DNA of 12,401 bases from an uncultured Verrucomicrobiota bacterium (lineage in GTDB: Bacteria > Verrucomicrobiota > Verrucomicrobiia > Chthoniobacterales > SZAS-18), in contig CALMOL010000276.1 of NCBI GenBank assembly GCA_937871685.1, forward strand, positions 1-12,401. The letters are read 5' to 3'. A program made the translations under genes and the position numbers. How positions within the stretch are numbered: position 1 is the first letter of the stretch; each line of letters begins with the position of its first letter. The notes under the pieces were generated by a model. The model saw only the letters and a list, made by a program, of their open reading frames with translations. It had not been told where the DNA came from and did not search any database. Below are positions 7,050 to 12,401 of this stretch, piece after piece.

Positions 7050-7651
7050 GAATCCAACTCTACATTGAGGGCGGAGGAGACTCGGACGAACAAGACACGC
7101 AGTTCCGGCGGGGATGGCGCCGCTTTTTCGAGAACGCCGGGCTGCGCGGTCGGATGCCAGCCGTCTTTCGTGGCGGGGGACGCGGATCGACCTTCGACGA
7201 CTTTCAAACGGCCGTGCTCCAAAAAAAGGCCGGCGAACTTCCGCTGTTGCTCGTCGACAGCGAAGACGTGCCCACCGCTGATCATTCTGCTTGGACGCAC
7301 CTCCAAACCCGCAAGGAGGACGGTTGGGAGCAGCCCAGCGGCACGGGCGATAACGACGTGTTTCTCATGGTGGTTTGCATGGAAACGTGGTTCATCGCAG
7401 ACCGAGAATCGCTCCGACGATTCTTTGGGCAATGCTGGCGTGACAACGCCCTGCCCAAGTGGCACCAGCTCGAAGAAATCTCCAAAGAAAAGGTTCAGGC
7501 GGCATTGGATCACGCCACCGCTGCCTGCGGCCGGCGACGCTACGCGAAGGGAAAACGCTCGTTCACTTTGCTTGAAAACATCGATCCCGCCGTGGTTGAA
7601 TCGAAGTGTCCCTCGGCAAAACGCTTGCTCGAACGGCTGCGGAATCCTTGA
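7046..7651 (+). CDS. DUF4276 family protein with Toprim-like motifs, partner of the ATPase
   Basis: From GTG 7046 (GTGA overlap with the ATPase gene; GTG 7043 is equally possible) the product is 201 aa. It opens with a strand and loop, RIQLYIEGGGDSDEQ, placing E8 as the conserved Toprim-type glutamate. The next acidic motif, LLLVDSED, gives D71, E73 and D74, as in a Toprim DxD strand. MVVCMETWFIAD (E113, D119) is a characteristic DUF4276 segment. The product is small and probably cytoplasmic. With the upstream ATPase it recalls two-gene OLD-like systems such as PARIS, where an ABC ATPase controls a Toprim effector. Nuclease activity is inferred from the acidic motifs. A run of seven A residues at 7221-7227 is unusual for this GC-rich gene. 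The family call is fairly secure; the biochemical role is not. Confidence 0.82.
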   Translation: MRIQLYIEGGGDSDEQDTQFRRGWRRFFENAGLRGRMPAVFRGGGRGSTFDDFQTAVLQKKAGELPLLLVDSEDVPTADHSAWTHLQTRKEDGWEQPSGTGDNDVFLMVVCMETWFIADRESLRRFFGQCWRDNALPKWHQLEEISKEKVQAALDHATAACGRRRYAKGKRSFTLLENIDPAVVESKCPSAKRLLERLRNP

Positions 7652-7657
7652 CGCGCC

Positions 7658-10600
7658 ATGTCCTCGCAAACCACCGAAAGTGCCTTCGAGACCTGCGCCG
7701 AGGAAATCCTCCTCGAACGAGGCGGCTGGCGGCACGGCGAGCAGGCGGAATGGGACCGCGAGCGGGCGCTGTTTCCGCCGCAGGTATTCGCCTTCATTCA
7801 GGAAACGCAGCCGAAGCTTTGGGCGCAGATGGCGGAGCTGCACGCCGCGGGCCTGGAGGGGCTGCTGATCTCGACCCTCGCGAAGGAATTGGAAGCAAAA
7901 GGCTCGCTCCACGTGCTGCGGCACGGCTTCAAGTTCTACGGGAAGACCTTTCGCCTCGCTTATTTCAAGCCAGCGCACGGGGCGAACTTCGAGGTGTTGG
8001 AGCAGTTCAAGAAGAACCGGCTCACCGTGACCCGGCAAGTGCCTTGCCACCCCGGCGATGGCTGCACGGTGGACATGCTCTTGGCCGTGAACGGCCTGCC
8101 CGTGGCAACGCTTGAGCTGAAGAATCCTGGCACCGGCCAAACGTGGCGGCACGCGGTGCGGCAATACCGGGAGGACCGTGACGCGCGAGCGCTGCTGTTC
8201 GACTTCAAGAAGCGGGCATTGGTGCATTTCGCCGTCGATCCCGACGAGGTCCACATGGCCACGCGGCTGGCGGGGGTGAAGACGCATTTCCTTCCCTTCA
8301 ATCGCGGCAGCCACCCGGGCGAGATTATCTGCGGCGCGGGCAACCCGCAGCATCCGTCTGGCTACCGCACAGGATACTTTTGGGAGGAGGTGCTCCGGTT
8401 CGACAGCTTCATGGACATCCTGGGTCACTTCCTGTTCCTCGAAAAGAAGGAGGAGAAGGTGGAGGATGGCCGCGGCGCGCATCGCATGGTGGCGAAGGAG
8501 ACGATGGTATTCCCGCGTTACCATCAGCTCGATGGCGTGTGGAAGCTCATCGCGGCGGCGGGCTACGAAGGGCCGGGGAGCAACTATCTCATCCAACACT
8601 CGGCGGGCAGCGGAAAGACCAACAGCATCTCCTGGCTCTCGCATCGCCTCGCCAGCCTGCACAACGGCAAAGACTCCAAGGTTTTCGACTGCGTGGTGGT
8701 CATCACCGACCGGCAGGTGCTCGACCGGCAGCTCCAAGACGCGATTTACCAGATCGAGCACGCGCAGGGCGTGGTGAAGGCCATCGACCAGGACTCCAAG
8801 CAGCTTGCCGCCGCGCTGATCGACGGAACGAAGATCGTCATCACCACGTTGCAGAAGTTTCCTTTCGTCTTACGCGGGCTGCTGCACTCGGCCGGAGCAG
8901 AGAGCCAAGACAAAGCCACGGACGAAGAGAAGCGGCAGGCGAAGGAATGGGAGGCGGAGATCGCCAAGCGCCGCTACGCCATTATTGTGGACGAGGCGCA
9001 CTCCAGCCAGACCGGCGAAACCGCGCGCGAGCTGAAAGCCGTCCTCGGAACGACGACCAAGCGGGAAAGCGACGAAGAACTGCCGGATTGGGAAGACCGG
9101 ATGAACCAAGTCATGGAGTCGCGCGGACGGCAGCCGAACCTGAGCTTCTTCGCCTTCACGGCCACGCCGAAGGGGAAGACGTTGGAGCTGTTCGGGCGCC
9201 CCGGGGCGAAGGGGTTGCCCGAGGCATTTCACCTCTACTCGATGCGTCAGGCGATTGAGGAAGGCTTTATTCTCGACGTGGTGGCGAACTACACGACCTA
9301 CGCCACCTATTACCGGCTGGTGAAGGCCACTGAGGACGATCCGAACTTGCCGAAAAAGAAGGCGGCACGGGCGCTGGCGAAGTTCATGAGCCTGCACCCC
9401 CACAACCTCGAACAGAAGACCGAGGTGATGGTGGAGCACTTCCGGCAAAAGGTGCGCGGGCATCTCGGCGGACAAGCCAAGGCGATGGTCGTCACATCGT
9501 CGCGCCTCCACGCCGTCCGTTACAAGCTGGCCTTTGATCGCTATCTCGCCGATCACAAGATCAGCGACGTGCGCCCGCTGGTGGCCTTCAGCGGCACGGT
9601 CAAAGACCCCGACTCCGGTCTCGAATACACCGAGCCGGGAATGAACGTGGATTGCGTGAGCGGGAAGCCGATCAGCGAGAGGCAACTGCCGGAACGATTC
9701 GCGTCGCCCGATTACCAGCTGCTGCTCGTGGCGAACAAATACCAGACGGGGTTCGACCAGCCGCTGCTCTGCGCCATGTATGTGGACAAGCGGCTCGACG
9801 GCGTGCAGGCCGTGCAAACGTTGTCGCGGCTCAATCGCATGATCCCCGGCAAGGAGAAGCCGTTCGTGCTGGATTTCGTCAACGAGGCCGAAGACATCTA
9901 CAAGGCGTTCAAGCCCTACTACGACGCGACCAGTCTTCAGGAAGGCTCAGACCCGCAGCAGTTGGAGCAGCTGAAACACGGGCTCGACGCGGCGCAGGTC
10001 TATTTCTGGAGCGAGGTCGAGGCATTCGCCTGCATCTTCTACAAGCCGGTGGCGCAGCAGACGGCCCAGGATCACGCTGGAATGCAGCGGCATCTCCAGC
10101 CCGCCGTGGATCGGTTCAAGGCGATGGATGACGAGGTGAAGCGCGGCGAGTTCCGCGGGCAGCTCCAAGGCTTCGTGAACATCTATTCGTTCATGAGCCA
10201 GATCATGCCCTACTGCGATCCCGCGCTTGAGATGCTCCACAGTTTCGGGCGTCTTCTCGTGCCGCATTTGCCGCTCGATCGCGACACCGAACGGGTGAAG
10301 ATCGGCGATGAAGTAGGACTACACTATTACCGTCTCCAGCGGATCCATTCGGGCGAGATCGCCCTCCGAGAAGGCGAACCCGAAGGCGTGAAAAGCCCGA
10401 CCGACGTGGGCACGGGGAAGGCGGTGGAGGAGAAGGTGCCGTTGTCCGAGATCATCAAGGTTCTGAATGATCGCTTCGGAACGAACTTCACGGACGAGGA
10501 CCGCTTTTTCTTCGAGCAAATCCGCGAGAAGGCGACCGCCAACGAGCAGGTCATCAAACTCCGTCGAGCAAATCCCTTCGATAAATTCCAGCTTGGACTG

Positions 10601-10765
10601 AAGCAACTTGTCGAGAACCTCATGATCCAGCGGATGGCTGACAACGACGAGATTGTCACGCGCTACATGGACGACAAGGAATTCGGAGACGCGGCTTTCG
10701 GCGTGCTCTCGAAGACGATCTACGACTCCATTCCTCCGACGGACGAGGGGAGCGTAGCGGCGTAG
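7658..10765 (+). CDS. hsdR: Type I restriction enzyme motor/endonuclease subunit HsdR
   Basis: The 1035-aa product provides ATP-dependent DNA translocation and cleavage in the HsdR2M2S complex. The N-terminal PD-(D/E)XK nuclease has D139 (CTVDMLL) and E153-L-K155 (TLELKNPG). The SF2 helicase domains follow: Walker A HSAGSGKT at 314-321, motif II DEAH at 445-448, motif III TATP at about 501-504, and a motif VI-like QTLSRLNR at 720-727. The C-terminal region (about 760-1035) is helical and should contact the methyltransferase core; it ends in the usual KLRRANPFDKFQLGL...YDSIP segment. Length is normal for HsdR. It starts 6 bp after the DUF4276 gene with no strong RBS, so it probably depends on upstream translation. 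All catalytic motifs are present, so an active restriction system is expected. What is odd is its separation from hsdS by four unrelated genes. Confidence 0.96.
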   Translation: MSSQTTESAFETCAEEILLERGGWRHGEQAEWDRERALFPPQVFAFIQETQPKLWAQMAELHAAGLEGLLISTLAKELEAKGSLHVLRHGFKFYGKTFRLAYFKPAHGANFEVLEQFKKNRLTVTRQVPCHPGDGCTVDMLLAVNGLPVATLELKNPGTGQTWRHAVRQYREDRDARALLFDFKKRALVHFAVDPDEVHMATRLAGVKTHFLPFNRGSHPGEIICGAGNPQHPSGYRTGYFWEEVLRFDSFMDILGHFLFLEKKEEKVEDGRGAHRMVAKETMVFPRYHQLDGVWKLIAAAGYEGPGSNYLIQHSAGSGKTNSISWLSHRLASLHNGKDSKVFDCVVVITDRQVLDRQLQDAIYQIEHAQGVVKAIDQDSKQLAAALIDGTKIVITTLQKFPFVLRGLLHSAGAESQDKATDEEKRQAKEWEAEIAKRRYAIIVDEAHSSQTGETARELKAVLGTTTKRESDEELPDWEDRMNQVMESRGRQPNLSFFAFTATPKGKTLELFGRPGAKGLPEAFHLYSMRQAIEEGFILDVVANYTTYATYYRLVKATEDDPNLPKKKAARALAKFMSLHPHNLEQKTEVMVEHFRQKVRGHLGGQAKAMVVTSSRLHAVRYKLAFDRYLADHKISDVRPLVAFSGTVKDPDSGLEYTEPGMNVDCVSGKPISERQLPERFASPDYQLLLVANKYQTGFDQPLLCAMYVDKRLDGVQAVQTLSRLNRMIPGKEKPFVLDFVNEAEDIYKAFKPYYDATSLQEGSDPQQLEQLKHGLDAAQVYFWSEVEAFACIFYKPVAQQTAQDHAGMQRHLQPAVDRFKAMDDEVKRGEFRGQLQGFVNIYSFMSQIMPYCDPALEMLHSFGRLLVPHLPLDRDTERVKIGDEVGLHYYRLQRIHSGEIALREGEPEGVKSPTDVGTGKAVEEKVPLSEIIKVLNDRFGTNFTDEDRFFFEQIREKATANEQVIKLRRANPFDKFQLGLKQLVENLMIQRMADNDEIVTRYMDDKEFGDAAFGVLSKTIYDSIPPTDEGSVAA

Positions 10766-10790
10766 GCACTCGAACCAGCTCACTAAACTG

Positions 10791-11762
10791 ATGGCAGAAT
10801 TGCGACTTCACGGCCGGCTCGTCCCGAGCGTCTTCAACCTCCTCGGACAGAAGGAAAACGACGTCACCTATAGTCTCGGTTGGGGGCTCGCGCGAAGTGC
10901 TGGTCTGTTAAAGGGACTTCTCGAACGGGTTCTACCGAATCTGACGATCTCTGACCCCTCGGATCTAGTCATCCGCCTCCAGGAGCATTCGTCGCATGGC
11001 GGATACACGGATATCGAAATCCTCGGGAACGACCTTCATGTGATCATCGAGGCGAAACGAGGATGGGAACTGCCTTCGCTCGCCCAATTAGAAAAGTATG
11101 TGCCAAGGTTTGCGACCACTAAGGCTACGCGGCGGGTGATCGTTACTATGTCGGAGTGCTCACCCACGTTCGCTGCTCACTACTCCACCACGAAGGTTCT
11201 AGACGTGCCAGTTTGCCACCTCGGCTGGAAAGACGTGGCCGTCCTCGCCCGTGCGCCTTTAGGAAGCCATGCGGAGAAACGACTACTGGCTGAACTTCGA
11301 AACTATTTGTCGACAATCGTCACTATGCAGACCCTCACGTCGAACATCGTTTACGTCGTCTCCCTAAATAACGACGAATTCGCTCCCGAACTCCGCTTCC
11401 TTCAAATCGTGAACGAGAGGAAGCGCTACTTCCATCCTTACGGAGGTAACGGCTGGCCAGTTGAGCCTCCCAACTACATCGGGTATCGCTACGACGGACG
11501 CTTACAGAGTATTCACCATGTCGAAGGGTGGGAAGTAATCCGAAATTTTCACCCTCATTTCCCTGAGTGTCAGAACGTTGAAGTCGATCCGCACATACTC
11601 TACACGCTTGGTCCTGCGATCATCCCAACCCATCAGGTGAAAACGGGAAAACTTTTCCCGAGTCAACGTGTCCGAGCGATGCTCGATCTCCTTCTCACTT
11701 GCTCGACCGTTTCCGAGGCTCGCGATCAGACGAAGGCGAGACTCGATAAGGGTAAAACGTAA
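10791..11762 (+). CDS. PD-(D/E)XK nuclease-like protein of unknown function
   Basis: The 323-aa product is not a family I can name. Near the N-terminus there is a KENDVTYSLGWGLARS segment (21-36). A PD-(D/E)XK-like core follows: GYTDIEI with D74, then VIIEAKRG with E87 and K89, then a helix with Q99 (LAQLEKY), matching the order D...ExK...Q. The remainder (about 150-323) holds YHP/YRYDGR-like stretches and no recognised domain. It lies 25 bp after hsdR on the same strand and closes the operon. Codon use looks less GC-rich than hsdR, suggesting a separate origin. It may be a DNA-cleaving accessory defence protein; since many PD-(D/E)XK folds have other roles, only the fold is proposed. No RBS is obvious at ATG 10791. 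Confidence 0.7.
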   Translation: MAELRLHGRLVPSVFNLLGQKENDVTYSLGWGLARSAGLLKGLLERVLPNLTISDPSDLVIRLQEHSSHGGYTDIEILGNDLHVIIEAKRGWELPSLAQLEKYVPRFATTKATRRVIVTMSECSPTFAAHYSTTKVLDVPVCHLGWKDVAVLARAPLGSHAEKRLLAELRNYLSTIVTMQTLTSNIVYVVSLNNDEFAPELRFLQIVNERKRYFHPYGGNGWPVEPPNYIGYRYDGRLQSIHHVEGWEVIRNFHPHFPECQNVEVDPHILYTLGPAIIPTHQVKTGKLFPSQRVRAMLDLLLTCSTVSEARDQTKARLDKGKT

Positions 11763-11766
11763 CACT

Positions 11767-12170
11767 TCAACTCACGGCGCGGTCACGCGCACGCGGAAGA
11801 AGCGTGCGCGGGGCGCCGGCGGTAGGGACGTCCTGAACGGTCACGGTCTTGAAGGTTCCGTCGCCGGTCTCGGCGGCGGTGGAATTACCGAGGGCAACGA
11901 AGGAAGCGCCGCCCGTGCTCGTGGCGAGGGTGGTCCAGGTAGCGCCCGCGCCGGCGAGGGCGGGGGCGGCTTCCACGGCGTAACCCAGCTCGGCGCGCTC
12001 GGCGTCGCGCGAGGAGACGATCTGGAGGCGGCCGGCGGCGTCGAGGCTGACGGCGGGGGAGCCGACGGCGCTGGAGACGTCGGCGTTCAGGCCGGTGCCG
12101 GTGAGGGTGGCGACGCCGTAGCCGGGCACGGTGACGACGGCGGGTTGGGCGGCGGTGAGGAGGGCGCGCT
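11767..12170 (-). pseudogene. 5'-truncated C-terminal fragment of an exported repeat-type protein
   Basis: On the - strand this reads as Thr/Ala/Gly-rich sequence (PAVVTVPGYGVATLTGTG, then AGRLQIVSSRDAERAELG, then YAVEAA...WTTLATST, then FKTVTVQDVP). This resembles the C-terminal domains of secreted or surface proteins common in Verrucomicrobiota, which contain a YxVE...W...L pattern and end in RFFRxRV. The expected ending RARFFRVRVTAP-stop is present, but in a different frame (stop at 11772-11774). The frame carrying the upstream part instead reads RTLLPRARDRAVS and stops at 11767-11769. One extra base in the G run at 11810-11813 explains this. No start codon or signal peptide is present; protein-like sequence stops near 12170. 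It is thus a frameshifted, N-terminally missing fragment. Confidence 0.6.
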
Positions 12171-12176
12171 CAACGG

Positions 12177-12363
12177 CCCGGGCATCATGCCGGGCGGCTC
12201 GGTGGAGTCGTACGGCTCGCTGGGCCCGATGCTGGAGAAGATCTCCGCGAAGGCGAAGGACGGCGCGCCGTTCGTGGCGCTGCTCTATCCCGGCGGGCAC
12301 GCGTTCCCGGCGGACGGGGCGAAGCGGATCGCCGCGTTCTTCAAGGAGCAAGCAAAGAAGTGA
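12177..12363 (+). pseudogene. 5'-truncated C-terminal fragment, probably alpha/beta hydrolase
   Basis: The + strand frame ending at TGA 12361-12363 reads GSVESYGSLGPMLEKISAKA, then DGAPFVALLYPGGHAFP, then ADGAKRIAAFFKEQAKK. A YPGGHxFP segment followed by a terminal helix RIAAFFKEQ is typical of the catalytic-histidine end of alpha/beta hydrolases such as PHB depolymerase-like or dienelactone hydrolase-like esterases. An ATG at 12187 would give 58 aa, too short for the enzyme and lacking the nucleophile. Sequence to its left belongs to the opposite-strand fragment, so this is a gene end cut at its 5' side. The hydrolase call rests on a short segment. Confidence 0.4.
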
Positions 12364-12401
12364 CCGAGCGGCGAGAGCGGGTTCGGCGACGGCGTGTCGG
12401 A

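Noticed and set aside
6869..8761. Long 630-codon open frame on the - strand opposite the ATPase, DUF4276 and hsdR genes
   Set aside because: It crosses several well-supported + strand genes and has no recognisable motif; it is a codon-bias artefact.
11786..11810. GC-rich hairpin CGCGCACGC...GCGTGCGCG as the operon terminator
   Set aside because: Arms are perfect with a 7-nt loop, but there is no T tract, and the sequence is explained by Arg/Val codons of the opposite-strand RFFRVRV ending.
11668..12363. Single 231-codon + strand gene
   Set aside because: Its first part is a Gly/Ala-rich antisense reading of the exported-protein fragment; only the last 60 or so residues look like a real protein.

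Overview
This is a GC-rich bacterial window dominated by one co-directional defence operon on the + strand (583-11762). It is built on a type I restriction-modification system: hsdM, hsdS, and hsdR about 3.5 kb further on. Two further gene pairs sit between hsdS and hsdR. The first is an HTH plus ImmA/IrrE-type metallopeptidase followed by a DUF4411 PIN-like protein, a toxin-antitoxin-type arrangement. The second is an ABC/RecF-like ATPase followed by a DUF4276 protein with Toprim-like acidic motifs, a split OLD-like arrangement. A PD-(D/E)XK nuclease-like gene of unknown specific function closes the run.

Layout. 1-276 is a degenerate 21-22 bp periodic array of imperfect palindromes, already running at the window edge. 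279-425 is a short decayed C-terminal coding remnant, possibly from a MocR-type regulator. 426-582 is the leader of the operon and holds a perfect 9+9 bp inverted repeat. hsdM, hsdS, the metallopeptidase and the PIN gene are joined by 4-bp stop/start overlaps (GTGA, GTGA, ATGA). A 71-bp gap then precedes the ATPase gene, which itself overlaps the Toprim-like gene by 4 bp. hsdR follows after 6 bp and the nuclease-like gene after 25 bp. From 11767 rightward the window holds two 5'-truncated gene ends that diverge from a junction near 12171-12187: on the - strand the C-terminus of an exported, repeat-rich protein, and on the + strand the C-terminus of a probable alpha/beta hydrolase.

How the genes may work together. 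HsdM and HsdS form the modification and recognition core, and HsdR adds ATP-dependent translocation and cleavage. The two nested pairs resemble toxic or abortive-infection modules. By analogy with PrrC in hsd loci, the Campylobacter rlo genes, and PARIS-type ATPase/Toprim pairs, they may respond when the restriction system is inhibited by a phage. That coupling is inference; what the sequence shows is gene order, overlaps and motifs.

Organism. High GC, and an exported-protein C-terminus of the kind common in Opitutales (a YAVE...W...RFFRVRV pattern), suggest a Verrucomicrobiota/Opitutaceae-like bacterium, with modest confidence. Decayed gene ends on both sides of the operon fit an accessory island in a rearranged region. 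No integrase, transposase, tRNA, rRNA or CRISPR array was seen.
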